Shown in pieces: positions 14,807-24,216 of a stretch of 36,185 nucleotides of DNA. This DNA is from JAGNXB01 sp964471595. GTDB lineage: Bacteria; Bacteroidota; Bacteroidia; Chitinophagales; Saprospiraceae. Every line of letters begins with the position of its first letter. Within the stretch, counting starts at the first letter, position 1. The notes under the pieces were generated by a model. That model did no database searches and was not told the DNA's origin. It was given only the letters and a program-made list of their open reading frames with translations. The stretch is taken from the NCBI GenBank assembly GCA_964471595.1, contig CAYYGN010000028.1:1-36185 (forward strand), given 5' to 3'. Position numbers and translations under genes: made by a program.

Positions 14807-16393
14807 TCAGGGATGTACCGCTATCCTGAAAAGGTGGCGCTCGCCGGCTAACCGAACCTGCACGAGGTAATGCCCCGCTGCCAGAGTGCGGACATCGATC
14901 CGCGCTTCCCAATCAAATCCCGGCTTGCTGAACTCCCACTGGCGGACCAGCCGCCCTTCCACGGAAAACAGGCGAACATCAACCGGTCCCGGCAGGGAAT
15001 TCGACATCCGGATCCGAAATTCCTCACGGGCCGGATTGGGGACCGCTTCCACCCGGGCACGAGGATTCACCATCACATTGGCCGGATGGCTGGCCTCAGA
15101 CCAACACCACATATTCCCCGCCCTCACCCGGTAGGCATATGATCCGGCCTCCCCGGGATCCGCATCGAAATAGCCCGTATCCGCCACGACGACCAAAGGG
15201 ATGTAATCCGTATCCGCGGGGCCTTTGCGTTCGACTGTATAACGGATGTCTTGTCCGGACACTTCTGACCAGGCAATCGCTACTCCGTCCGGCTGAAAAA
15301 AGGCCTGTACCGACAAGGGAGGGTCCACCGGGCAGGCACAGGAATCCTGGAGATATTTAAGGATTCCCTGTCTGACCATAGGCATCATGGGGTAAAAGGC
15401 ATTGCCGGGACAGGAAGTCTGGCAGCCGTCCCGGTGACCGGCCACATGGGGCAGCGGCCCCATGGAAGGTGTATGCCAGCTCGTCCCTTCCGGATGAATG
15501 GACGCCGCACAAGCCTTCCAGGCGTAAAGGGCGTTCAGGGATGCCAGGGCGGCCGGCTGGGGGGTCGTCTCCGTAAAATCCCCCAGGACGCAAGTGCCCA
15601 GGGTCTCAGTGTTTTTTCCGCAGAAATGCGCACCGACAATCCCGTCGCCCCGACCCTCATAGATCCTTCCATGAGGATCGATCAACCAATTGTAGCCAAT
15701 GTCCGACCAGCCGTTGCTGTTGACATGAAAACTCCAGATACTGCGGACCACGGCGGCCCAGTCGCTGCTGACATTGGTTCCCGCCGAATGGTGAATGATC
15801 AGATGCGTGGGGACCGTGTATTCGGGATCGGGGTGCGGGAAGCAGGTGCCGTCAGGGCACCAGGTAGCGCGATCGGTAATGGACGGGGCCGCACAATCGC
15901 AAGGGTCCTCGCGCAGGCCACCTGTCCGCTCATCGCCGGATGGCCAAGAGGGTGTCCTGCCCGGGTCAAAAACATGGAGATTCCAACGGGACGGCATCGT
16001 GGAACCGGACATGACCAAAGGGAGCAGGACCTCCAACCGAAGGGCCGTCATACCGGTGTCCAATTCGACCAGCCGGGTAAAATGCCGGCCGGCACCATCG
16101 CCGGCGTGCGGGTCGGGGTGAAGTTCGAAGGCTTCCCGCCAGATGCCATGCCGGTCTTTTCCGGACAGCCGCCATTGGCACGCTTCCATTTGCGCTCGAG
16201 TCCAACCGATGACCTCGAGGGTCACAGAGACAAACGGTGCGTAGTCCGTCCAGGGTAGCGGAATTTCGGCCGATAGGTACGATGTGGAAAAAGAGGGGGG
16301 CACCTCCAAAGGAATACGCGCAAACCGGGTCTGTGTCCAGCCCGAGGAGGCGGCAAGGCCAACGCACAATAGCACCATCCACCTGCGGACCAT
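14807..16393 (-). CDS. Secreted N-acetylmuramoyl-L-alanine amidase (PGRP-like) with T9SS type A sorting domain
   Basis: An exported zinc amidase of 528 residues that should cleave the bond between N-acetylmuramic acid and the peptide stem of peptidoglycan. A signal peptide (about 1-21, ending WTQ) is followed by an uncharacterised beta-rich N-terminal region. The Amidase_2/PGRP domain (about 190-350) shows HLIIHHSAG (zinc histidine at 201-202), HVAGHRDG (316-323) and SCPGNAF with Cys328. An Fn3-like domain (about 358-440) precedes a T9SS type A sorting domain (449-528) that starts VEAVPNPAREEF and ends in LAAGHYLVQV. It is cysteine-rich, suggesting disulfides outside the cytoplasm. ATG 16393 is preferred; a TTG two codons upstream is unlikely. 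A TACTTTTG box ends 3 bases before the ATG. Confidence 0.9.
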   Translation of the reverse strand: MVRRWMVLLCVGLAASSGWTQTRFARIPLEVPPSFSTSYLSAEIPLPWTDYAPFVSVTLEVIGWTRAQMEACQWRLSGKDRHGIWREAFELHPDPHAGDGAGRHFTRLVELDTGMTALRLEVLLPLVMSGSTMPSRWNLHVFDPGRTPSWPSGDERTGGLREDPCDCAAPSITDRATWCPDGTCFPHPDPEYTVPTHLIIHHSAGTNVSSDWAAVVRSIWSFHVNSNGWSDIGYNWLIDPHGRIYEGRGDGIVGAHFCGKNTETLGTCVLGDFTETTPQPAALASLNALYAWKACAASIHPEGTSWHTPSMGPLPHVAGHRDGCQTSCPGNAFYPMMPMVRQGILKYLQDSCACPVDPPLSVQAFFQPDGVAIAWSEVSGQDIRYTVERKGPADTDYIPLVVVADTGYFDADPGEAGSYAYRVRAGNMWCWSEASHPANVMVNPRARVEAVPNPAREEFRIRMSNSLPGPVDVRLFSVEGRLVRQWEFSKPGFDWEARIDVRTLAAGHYLVQVRLAGERHLFRIAVHP

Positions 16394-16396
16394 GGT

Positions 16397-16404
16397 CAAA
16401 AGTA
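16397..16404 (-). promoter_or_regulatory. -7 box (TACTTTTG) 3 bases before the amidase start
   Basis: An exact TAnnTTTG match on the minus strand, separated from the ATG at 16393 by only ACC. Its placement predicts a leaderless transcript. It lies in the 110-base divergent region shared with the kynurenine monooxygenase promoter. Confidence 0.42.
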
Positions 16405-16457
16405 GACCCTTTCTGTCGATCCGGTCCCACTTTCAGGAATCCGTGGTGTTGCGTACT

Positions 16458-16489
16458 GATTGGCCACCCGGTTGCCTATCCGGCCAATC
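16458..16489. promoter_or_regulatory. Inverted repeat over the kynurenine monooxygenase promoter (candidate operator)
   Basis: Perfect 8-base arms GATTGGCC (16458-16465) and GGCCAATC (16482-16489), with a 16-base spacer. A TTG at 16472-16474, 17 bases before the TATTTTTA box, is a candidate -33 element and lies between the arms. The site therefore covers the putative promoter and is likely not transcribed with the gene, which fits a regulator-binding site better than a hairpin. The regulator is unknown. Confidence 0.4.
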
Positions 16490-16491
16490 CC

Positions 16492-16499
16492 TATTTTTA
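16492..16499 (+). promoter_or_regulatory. -7 box (TATTTTTA) 4 bases before kynurenine monooxygenase
   Basis: A 7-of-8 match to the TAnnTTTG pattern in a short AT-rich patch, followed by CCCC and the ATG at 16504. With TTG at 16472-16474 it forms a plausible promoter with a 17-base spacer. A leaderless or nearly leaderless mRNA is predicted. Confidence 0.38.
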
Positions 16500-16503
16500 C
16501 CCC

Positions 16504-17874
16504 ATGACAAAGCCCGTCGTCATTGCGGGAGCAGGCCTGTGCGGCACCCTGCTCGCCGTCCGCCTCGCCCAGCGGGGTTTTGAGGTCGAACTTTTCGAAT
16601 CGAGGCCCGACATGCGACGCGCGGACATTTCCGCCGGCCGATCCATCAATCTCGCCCTTTCCGACCGCGGATTGAAGGCTCTGCGGATGGTCGGATTGGA
16701 GGAAGCCATAGCCCGGGAATTGATCCCCATGCGCGGGCGGATGATCCACCCGGAATCCGGCGACCCGGTTTTTCAGTCCTATTCCGGACGTCAGGGAGAG
16801 CATATTCATTCCGTCTGCCGCGGAGGATTGAATATGGCCTTGCTCGATGCCGCCGATGCTTTGCCGCATCTGAACGTCCATTTCGAAACGACCTGTACTG
16901 GTGTGGACCTTGAATCCGCCACGGCCCGCTTCCATGAACATGCCACCGGAGAATCCTATACGGTAGAGGGCTGTGTGGTCATCGGCGCAGACGGGGCTCA
17001 TTCCGCCGTGCGGCAGGCCATGTTGAACCAGGCGCCCAGACTGCGGTTTGACTACCGCCTCGACTGGCTGAGCCACGGGTACAAGGAACTCACCTTTCCA
17101 CCTGCACCTGGCGGGGCCTATGCCCTCGAAAAAAATGCCCTCCATATTTGGCCAAGGGGCGGTTTCATGATGATCGCTTTGCCCAACCCGGGCGGGTCCT
17201 TCACCGTGACCCTGTTTCTGCCTTTCGAAGGCGAAAACGGGTTTGAAGCCATGACAGACGGCCCTTCCGTAAGAGCTTATTTCAACCGGTGGTTTCCAGA
17301 CGCCCTGGGACTCATCCCCGATCTGGAAGACCATTATTTTCAACACCCTGTAAGTTCTTTGGGAACGGTGCGCTGCCATCCCTGGACCGCTTACGGCAAG
17401 AGCCTCCTGCTCGGGGATGCCGCTCATGCCATCGTCCCTTTTTACGGCCAGGGCATGAATTGTGCTTTTGAAGATTGCGTGGTTTTTGATGAATGTTTGG
17501 ACGAGTTCGGAGACGACTGGCCCCGGCTTTTCCAAAAGGTGCAGGCATTGCGCAAGCCCAATGCCGATGCCATTGCCAGTCTGGCCATCGAGAATTTTCT
17601 TGAAATGCGGGACCATGTGGCCAACCCCGTATTCATGAAAAAACGCCGGCTGGAAACACTTTTGGAAAACCGGTTTACCGATTATTTTTCCAAGTACTCG
17701 CTGGTCACGTTCCGGGAGGATGTTCCTTATGCCTTGGCCCAAACCCTCGGCAATGCCCAGGATGCCTTCCTCATGGAGCTTTGCCGGGGAAATACGTCAC
17801 CTGAAGACATGGATCTTCAAGAGGTCATGACCCGCATCCGAATGCATACCGCTCACCTGCGCCAGGGCCTTTGA
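16504..17874 (+). CDS. kmo: Kynurenine 3-monooxygenase
   Basis: A FAD-dependent hydroxylase of 456 residues that converts L-kynurenine to 3-hydroxykynurenine using NADPH and oxygen, in tryptophan breakdown or de novo NAD synthesis. The N-terminal dinucleotide motif is VVIAGAGLCGTLLAV. Further hallmarks are RRADISAGRSINLALSDRG (shortened here to GRSINLALSDRG), the DG motif GADGAHSAVRQAM, and GDAAHAIVPFYGQGMNCAFE around the second FAD motif. The C-terminal helical region (about 380-456) includes NFLEMRDHV, typical of KMO. The frame is open from 16237, but the family start is MTKPVVIAGAG. No kynureninase or dioxygenase gene adjoins it. It diverges from the amidase gene. Confidence 0.94.
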   Translation: MTKPVVIAGAGLCGTLLAVRLAQRGFEVELFESRPDMRRADISAGRSINLALSDRGLKALRMVGLEEAIARELIPMRGRMIHPESGDPVFQSYSGRQGEHIHSVCRGGLNMALLDAADALPHLNVHFETTCTGVDLESATARFHEHATGESYTVEGCVVIGADGAHSAVRQAMLNQAPRLRFDYRLDWLSHGYKELTFPPAPGGAYALEKNALHIWPRGGFMMIALPNPGGSFTVTLFLPFEGENGFEAMTDGPSVRAYFNRWFPDALGLIPDLEDHYFQHPVSSLGTVRCHPWTAYGKSLLLGDAAHAIVPFYGQGMNCAFEDCVVFDECLDEFGDDWPRLFQKVQALRKPNADAIASLAIENFLEMRDHVANPVFMKKRRLETLLENRFTDYFSKYSLVTFREDVPYALAQTLGNAQDAFLMELCRGNTSPEDMDLQEVMTRIRMHTAHLRQGL

Positions 17875-17989
17875 AAGGGTCCGGTCCTGCCCAACGGGAT
17901 TCTTCGGCCGGAATGAGGGTTGGCGTCGTTTTCAAGAACTTGCATGCCGCTCTGCACAGGCAGCGCGAACGGCGGCTTTCCTTCTCTTC

Positions 17990-20900
17990 ATGAAAAAACC
18001 ACCCATGCCCGTTTGGCGATTCCTCATCGCAACCTGCCTCCTGGCAGCAGGCGAGGTACTTCAGGCGCAACCCCAGATCATCGGGCCCTCGGAGGTTTGT
18101 CAGGGGTGCCATGATTTCAGCATCGAACCTCTTTCGGGTACGGTATATCAATGGCAGGTCAACGGACCGGCCGGATACACCCAAACCTTTTCCAGTAACC
18201 CGCTGACCATTTGTTTTGATTCTCTGGCCAACGGCGTATATACCGTCATGGCGGTCACCGCCAACGGTGTGCAGGTCACCAAAACCGTTTATTTCTGGCC
18301 TGCCAATCCGATCGCCTTGTTTTCATCGGGCAACGCCTTTTGCGAGGAACCCGGCGGGGGTTGTCCGCAGGTCTGTGCCGGCACGGAAATTTCCTACGGC
18401 ATGGAATACCCGGGACAGTACAAAGTAAATATTGAAGTGATCGGTGGCATTCTGTTGGAGGAGGACCAATACAGATTTACCGTCCTTTGGGATCAGCCCG
18501 GCCAGGGACAAATCCATCTCACTTCTGATCATCCCTGTCTTTTACCGGCGTCGGTATGTGTGGATGTGTTGCCTGTCCCTGATGCTGCCATCGGGTGGGA
18601 CGGGCTTCCTGCCCCCGATACCCTGACGGTCTGCACCGGTATGGAAGTCTTGCTGCAGGATTTCAGTCAGCCGGCGGCGCTTGCGTTTTGGACAATTTCG
18701 GACGGACGCACATCCCTGAGCCGGGATCCGCGATTCCGGTTTGACCTACCGGGAGATTTTGTCGTGACTCTGATCGAAAGCGGCGGCTGCACATGCGGCG
18801 ATACGGCCCGGCTGATCATCCGTGTGGATCCTCTTCCCGCACCGGCATTGGAATGCGCAGGTACCGTGTGTCCGGGTGAGGAAGTGACTTACCACACCAC
18901 TCCCGGCTGCGCCTGGGCATGGACCGTATCCGGTGAAGGCACGGTATTGGCGGGCGGTACTCCGGGTTCGGATTCAGTCACCGTTCTTTGGCAATCCGGA
19001 CCGGAGGGTGTCATTACCCTCGCTGCGCCGGGATGTGCCGGAGTCTGTGCCCAGGAAGCGGTGATCCGTATTCCCGTATTGGACGGCTCGGCCGTCATCC
19101 AGGGTCCTGCACCGGTTTGCACCGGATCGGAAGCCACCTATTTCATGGTACCGTATCACGGCACGGATTACACCTGGACGGTATCTCCCGGCGCCACCAT
19201 TCTGAGTGGCCAAGGCAGCCATCAGATCCGCGTGGCCTGGTCCGGCTCATCCGCCATCACATCGGGATGGGTGGAAGTCCAATACGCGCATTGCAGTGAG
19301 GGTTGCACCGGCAGCGCTCACCTGGATGTTCCGATTTCCCGTCCTTTTCATGTCCGCGGGCCTTTGGCCGGATGCCCAGGAGATACGATGGTGTTTGAAG
19401 CCCTGACGGGTCCGCTGCCCCTGGCGTGTTCCTGGGAGGTATTGGATTCTTTGGGTCAAACGGTTCTATCCGTCCCGGGCCCGACCTCCGTATTTCCTTA
19501 TGCCGCCATTCACGGCAGCGGCCGATATACCGTCGTGGCCACCCAAAGCGACCCGCTGCTCTCCTGCAACCTCACCTATCGCTGGCCTTTTCGCGTCAAC
19601 CCGCCTCCGGCACCCCCGGATTCCATCACAGGTCCCATGCTGATATGTCCCGGCGGGTCCTATGTGTATGCCGGGCACTCATCCCTGCCGGCCCATTCCC
19701 TGGAATGGACCCTCCAAAACGGAGGGATGACGGAAAAGAAAGTCCAGGATCAGACCATCGTGACCTGGGCGGCGTCAGGTGGCCCCTGGCGGCTGGAGTT
19801 GCGTCACCGTCAAATGTCTGCCCCCCATTGTGTTTCAGGTCCGCTCTTTATGGATGTACAGGCTGTTGGCCCTTTCGTCCTCCAGGGAACTCCCGAAGTA
19901 TGTCCCGGAGCCACGGAAAGCTACACACCAATACCACCCTTGCCCGGCCTGGATCTTCAGTGGTCCGTTTCCCCGTCTGCCGCAGGGATAGTCTCCGGCA
20001 ACGGCGGCTCTCCGGGCGTAATCCATTGGGCCGTTCCCGGCCCCGCGCAGGTCGCCGCATCTGTTTGCGGCCAAAACGCAACCCTCAACGTCCAGGTCAG
20101 GAATCCTCCAGCGGCAGGCATTACAGGTCCTGCCGGGGTCTGTACCGGTTCGTCTGCCCTTCTTCAGGCCCAAACGGGAATGGCCGAATATGGCTGGCAC
20201 GATGCCATGGGAAATTTCGTCAGTGACCAATCGTCCGTCTTGTTGAGCCCGAGCACCTGGATCCTTGGGATCGAAGACGCCTTTGGATGCCGGGACACCG
20301 TTTCCTATACCCTCGAGGCCTGGCCCACCCCGGAGGTTTCGCTTTCCAGCCCGGATCCGCATGGATACTGTCCGGCGCAAGGCGAAACAGGACCGACCTT
20401 ATACACCCTGGGCGCACCGGGAGGATTTCAGATCGAATGGTACCGGGACATGATGCTGATCCCCCTGGCTAATGGTCCTACCCTGTCCGGTGCGACAACA
20501 GGCAATTACCACGTGGTGGTCACCGATCCCAACGGGTGTACGTCCGTTTCCAATACGTTGTCCGTGTTTGAACACTGTACCGGGGGTGGAGGGGTCGTCA
20601 TCGGGAGCGGAATGGTCAACGGCAGCCCCTGCCCGGAGCTCAATCATGCCATTGCCCCTGGACCGTACTGCAATGAGCGACAGTACCAGGCATCGTCGAG
20701 CACGGGATCCCTGCTTTCACCCGAATGGCGGATCCACGACTTCACCATGCCGGGCCCTGTCCCGCTGCCGGACGATACGGCCGATTATGTTTTCACCCAA
20801 GCCGGCTACTATACGATTTATTTCCAGGGTATCATCGGAGGGACCCTTTGCGAACTGGCGTTCATCGACACCATCCCGGTCAGTGCGGACTTCGTATCTG

Positions 20901-23599
20901 CCGATGTGTGCGATGGTCAATCCATGGATTTCGGGGACAAAAGCTCCTGGTTGATTCCTCATGCCATCACCGCCTGGGAGTGGGACTTCGGAGATCCTGC
21001 CTCGGGAGCATCCAATACTTCCAACCTGCCATCGCCATCACATGTCTTCTCCGGGCCGGGAAATTATTCGGTCACACTCATCGTCACCAGCAGTCTGGGA
21101 TGCCGGTCACGCAGGATACGCACGGTCTTCGTCCGTCCGGGCCCAGCCCTCATGCTTTCGGGGCCGGATCAGGCCTGTCTGGGCAGCCCCGTTTCATGGA
21201 CCGGCACCAGCGATCGCACCATCACCCAATGGTCCTGGGATTTTGACGACCCGCCCTCTGGCGGCGCCAATCAGTCTTCCCTCCAGAATCCGGTACACGC
21301 TTTTGCCGGAACCGGCGCCAAAAACATCTCCCTCAGCGCTACGGATGCCTTCGGATGCCACTCCACCGTCACGCATTTGGTTCAGGTTCAGGCCAATACA
21401 CTAACAGGCATCCTCCAGTTTGCTTCACCTATTTGCGAAGGAGATACCTCGATCCTTCATTTCACCGGAAGTGCGTCCATTTTGCAATGGGCGCACGGAG
21501 CTTCCGGCAATGACATTCCCGTCCAGGAACCGGGTGTGTATGTACTATCAGCTGGGGATGCCAATGGCTGCACTTACCAGCCGCCTCCTGCCCTGGTGGA
21601 TGTGGTACCCGAACCCGGGGGGTTGATTCGCGCCCTGCTCAAAAACGACTACGGGGTGATTGCCGGTATTCATTACAACCATCTGACAACCTGCTATGGT
21701 GACCCGGTGGTGCTTGGCCTGGAACTATCGGGCCATTACGATGTCGTTTGGAGTACAGGCCAATCCGACAAACAACTCGAATTTTCACCCAATCGGGGCA
21801 ACGCCCTGTTTCCGGGTATGCACACATTCACCGCCACCATCACGGATCCGTTGACGGGCTGCACGACCGTCATTGGGCCCATGGTGATCGATGTGCGGCC
21901 CTTGCCAGCCAAACCAACCATCACTTTTCAGGGACCTCCCCCGCATTGCGCTTTCAATGGAGAGATGTTGCAGGTGGTGTCGCCGGTAGCCGGTATAACC
22001 TACCAATGGTCGAGCGGACAAACCGGCAACCCGATTGAAGCCATCGGGCCGGGCGAATATTCCGTTCGTGCGGTGGATGTGTACGGGTGCCAGGCGGAAA
22101 GTGATCCGCTCACCGTGCTGGAAACGCCCTCCATCTTGCTGGCACCTGACGGTTGTCACAAGGCCTGCAAACCGGATACCCTCTGTATCGGACAACCTGC
22201 CTGGTTGCAAAGCTGGCAATGGCATCTCGACGGACAACCCATTCCTGCACCGGAAGGGCAAATGGATTCCATCCAGACCCTGGTCTCGGGCCGTTACCAT
22301 CTTGTGCTGACGCACCAAAACGGCTGCACGGCCATCACCGAATCCTCCTGGTATGATTTGGTGGATGGCGACAGCGACTTTACCGGCCGTGTCTGGATGG
22401 ATGTCAATGACAACGGAATCATTGACGGCCCGGACACCCTGATGGATGGTGTCAACGTTGTCCTCCAGGGCCCGGCAGGCCAGACACTCACGTCAACCAC
22501 TCAAAGTGGCGGCCAATATCTGTTCAATGGCGTTTCGGGGTTGGGCGATTTCATGGTTTCGCTGGATGAATCCGCCTGGCCTGCCGGATGGCAAATCGTT
22601 TGGGGGGACAGTCTGATTGCGGTAGCCGGTTGTAACGAGGAGCATGCGGCAGATTTCCTGATTCGTTTCCAATGCCTGGCCGTTTATGATTCCATCGGCT
22701 TCGCCGTTTGTCCCGGTGCCTTCGTGATCGTCGAAAACGACAGTTTATACGGTGGCATGAACCGGCAGATCATGCTTTCTACCGCCCAGGGTTGTGACTC
22801 GATCGTGACGGTGACCGTCACTGACCTACCCGGGTTTTCGTTCACCGTCACCACAGATACCGGCTGCATCGGCCAACCGGACGGCAGTCTGACGGTCCAA
22901 CCCTCAGGAAGCCCATCTCCTCTGCTGGAGGGCAGTCTGGACGGTATTGCCTGGCGGTCACCGCCCGTATGGGACCAGTTGGAACCCGGCCATTACAACC
23001 TTCAGGTGCGGGACGGCTACGGCTGTGTGCAGACCGCCATGGCCGTAGTACCCGCCTGGCCGGCCATGGAATTTTCCCTGCCCCCTGCCGTGCTGGACTG
23101 TGAAGGAGCGGGGGTAACCCTGGGCCCCGTTTGGTCGTCCGGCCGTGAAACAGCCATCTCCATGACCTGGAGCGACGGATCCACCGATTCGGTTTTTATT
23201 GCCGACCGGACCGGACCTGTGACCCTCACGATCCAGGGATTATGCGGGACCGTGTCCCGAACCTCGGTGGTTGATTACGGTACGCCGACACCTCGCCCCG
23301 ACCGCTTCTTTTATGTGCCCAATGTCTTTTCACCGGATTTCAACGGCATCAATGACCAGTTCCGGCCGTTGCCGGCTGCCGGGATCACGGTGGCGTCCTA
23401 CCGGTTTGAAGTGTTTGATCGCTGGGGCAATCTGATGTTTACCACAAGGGATCCTGACCTCGGCTGGGACGGTGTTCGCCGCGACCGGGAAACCGGGCAG
23501 CAGGTTTTTGTATGGTGGCTGGAAGCCACCGTCCGTCATTGTCGCGACACATTTGAAATCAAACGCAAGGGAGATGTGACCCTTATGGTGGACGAATAG
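17990..23599 (+). CDS. Giant surface protein with PKD-like repeats and T9SS type B sorting domain
   Basis: A secreted multidomain protein of 1869 residues. A signal peptide (about 1-26, ending LQAQ) is followed by many Ig/PKD-like modules of roughly 80-90 residues, whose recurring start is GPxxVCxG (for example residues 32, 372, 634 and 714). Two clearer PKD domains lie at about 965-1050 and 1055-1135, with WEWDFGDP and WSWDFDDP. A SdrD B-like domain (about 1462-1555) has the calcium-site-like motif DVNDNGIIDGPD. The last domain (about 1773-1869) is the gliding-motility-associated CHU_C/T9SS type B sorting domain, with YVPNVFSPDFNGINDQF and FDRWGNLMF. A role in adhesion, biofilm or gliding is inferred. 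No enzyme domain was recognised. The upstream 115 bases show no clear -7 box. Confidence 0.9.
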   Translation: MKKPPMPVWRFLIATCLLAAGEVLQAQPQIIGPSEVCQGCHDFSIEPLSGTVYQWQVNGPAGYTQTFSSNPLTICFDSLANGVYTVMAVTANGVQVTKTVYFWPANPIALFSSGNAFCEEPGGGCPQVCAGTEISYGMEYPGQYKVNIEVIGGILLEEDQYRFTVLWDQPGQGQIHLTSDHPCLLPASVCVDVLPVPDAAIGWDGLPAPDTLTVCTGMEVLLQDFSQPAALAFWTISDGRTSLSRDPRFRFDLPGDFVVTLIESGGCTCGDTARLIIRVDPLPAPALECAGTVCPGEEVTYHTTPGCAWAWTVSGEGTVLAGGTPGSDSVTVLWQSGPEGVITLAAPGCAGVCAQEAVIRIPVLDGSAVIQGPAPVCTGSEATYFMVPYHGTDYTWTVSPGATILSGQGSHQIRVAWSGSSAITSGWVEVQYAHCSEGCTGSAHLDVPISRPFHVRGPLAGCPGDTMVFEALTGPLPLACSWEVLDSLGQTVLSVPGPTSVFPYAAIHGSGRYTVVATQSDPLLSCNLTYRWPFRVNPPPAPPDSITGPMLICPGGSYVYAGHSSLPAHSLEWTLQNGGMTEKKVQDQTIVTWAASGGPWRLELRHRQMSAPHCVSGPLFMDVQAVGPFVLQGTPEVCPGATESYTPIPPLPGLDLQWSVSPSAAGIVSGNGGSPGVIHWAVPGPAQVAASVCGQNATLNVQVRNPPAAGITGPAGVCTGSSALLQAQTGMAEYGWHDAMGNFVSDQSSVLLSPSTWILGIEDAFGCRDTVSYTLEAWPTPEVSLSSPDPHGYCPAQGETGPTLYTLGAPGGFQIEWYRDMMLIPLANGPTLSGATTGNYHVVVTDPNGCTSVSNTLSVFEHCTGGGGVVIGSGMVNGSPCPELNHAIAPGPYCNERQYQASSSTGSLLSPEWRIHDFTMPGPVPLPDDTADYVFTQAGYYTIYFQGIIGGTLCELAFIDTIPVSADFVSADVCDGQSMDFGDKSSWLIPHAITAWEWDFGDPASGASNTSNLPSPSHVFSGPGNYSVTLIVTSSLGCRSRRIRTVFVRPGPALMLSGPDQACLGSPVSWTGTSDRTITQWSWDFDDPPSGGANQSSLQNPVHAFAGTGAKNISLSATDAFGCHSTVTHLVQVQANTLTGILQFASPICEGDTSILHFTGSASILQWAHGASGNDIPVQEPGVYVLSAGDANGCTYQPPPALVDVVPEPGGLIRALLKNDYGVIAGIHYNHLTTCYGDPVVLGLELSGHYDVVWSTGQSDKQLEFSPNRGNALFPGMHTFTATITDPLTGCTTVIGPMVIDVRPLPAKPTITFQGPPPHCAFNGEMLQVVSPVAGITYQWSSGQTGNPIEAIGPGEYSVRAVDVYGCQAESDPLTVLETPSILLAPDGCHKACKPDTLCIGQPAWLQSWQWHLDGQPIPAPEGQMDSIQTLVSGRYHLVLTHQNGCTAITESSWYDLVDGDSDFTGRVWMDVNDNGIIDGPDTLMDGVNVVLQGPAGQTLTSTTQSGGQYLFNGVSGLGDFMVSLDESAWPAGWQIVWGDSLIAVAGCNEEHAADFLIRFQCLAVYDSIGFAVCPGAFVIVENDSLYGGMNRQIMLSTAQGCDSIVTVTVTDLPGFSFTVTTDTGCIGQPDGSLTVQPSGSPSPLLEGSLDGIAWRSPPVWDQLEPGHYNLQVRDGYGCVQTAMAVVPAWPAMEFSLPPAVLDCEGAGVTLGPVWSSGRETAISMTWSDGSTDSVFIADRTGPVTLTIQGLCGTVSRTSVVDYGTPTPRPDRFFYVPNVFSPDFNGINDQFRPLPAAGITVASYRFEVFDRWGNLMFTTRDPDLGWDGVRRDRETGQQVFVWWLEATVRHCRDTFEIKRKGDVTLMVDE

Positions 23600-23691
23600 A
23601 CGTTGGCAGGACATAGCAGCCTCTCCCATGTCAAAGGTTGCCCTGAATTGTGAGAATCCCTGTATCCACATCTTGGGGCGGTTGATATGCG

Positions 23692-23699
23692 TACTTTTG
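23692..23699 (+). promoter_or_regulatory. -7 box (TACTTTTG) for the OmpH-like gene
   Basis: An exact TAnnTTTG match 14 bases before the ATG at 23714. TTG at 23673-23675 is a candidate -33 element with a 16-base spacer. The box overlaps an earlier in-frame ATG (23687), which argues against that start. Confidence 0.48.
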
Positions 23700-23713
23700 C
23701 GAAAATTCTGAAA

Positions 23714-24214
23714 ATGATTCGTGTGATTGCCCTTGGCGCTTTCCTCTTCGCCAGCCCTATTGTTCAGGCCCAAAAATTCGGGCATGTGCATTCTGTCAAT
23801 TTGTTGGCCCAACTTCCGGAGATCGCCCTCGCAGACTCTCTCCTGGTCCTGTACCAGAATGATTTGATGGCCCGGGGTGACAGCATGGTTGCCGTTTTTC
23901 GACAGCAATACGATTTGTATGTCAAGGATGCCCAATCGGGAACTCTTTCCAAGATGCAGGCCCAGGCAAGGGAAAGCCAACTCCAGCAGGAGCAGGAGAA
24001 GATCCAGACCTTCGAAAAGGAAGCCCAGATGCTGATCATGAAAAGGCGCCAGGAACTGTATGACCCTGTTCTCAACAAAATTGACGAGATCATCCTTCAA
24101 ATCGGACAGGAGGAAGGGTACAGCATGATATTTGATTCCAGCCAGCAGGCCATGTTGTATCTGACACCTGCCGAGGATATCAGCGCCAAAATCCTGGCCA
24201 GGCTGAACCCGTGA
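23714..24214 (+). CDS. OmpH/Skp family periplasmic chaperone
   Basis: A small periplasmic protein of 166 residues resembling Skp, which holds unfolded outer-membrane proteins. A signal peptide, core VIALGAFLFASPIV, is cleaved near VQAQ (residue 20). The mature part starts with FGHVHSVNLLAQLPEI, the OmpH N-terminal strand. A long charged helical region rich in Gln and Glu (about 65-125) should form coiled-coil tentacles. The C-terminal strand YSMIFDSSQQAMLYL returns to the body, as in Skp. An earlier ATG at 23687 would add 9 residues before the signal peptide but overlaps the -7 box. It is followed immediately by the DUF5916 gene, itself a likely outer-membrane barrel, which suits a chaperone-client pairing. 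No bamA adjoins it. Confidence 0.88.
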   Translation: MIRVIALGAFLFASPIVQAQKFGHVHSVNLLAQLPEIALADSLLVLYQNDLMARGDSMVAVFRQQYDLYVKDAQSGTLSKMQAQARESQLQQEQEKIQTFEKEAQMLIMKRRQELYDPVLNKIDEIILQIGQEEGYSMIFDSSQQAMLYLTPAEDISAKILARLNP

Positions 24215-24216
24215 AA

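Noticed and set aside
16396..17742. A 448-codon minus-strand open frame antisense to kmo
   Set aside because: It overlaps a clear kynurenine monooxygenase and shows no family motifs; long antisense frames are common at this GC content.
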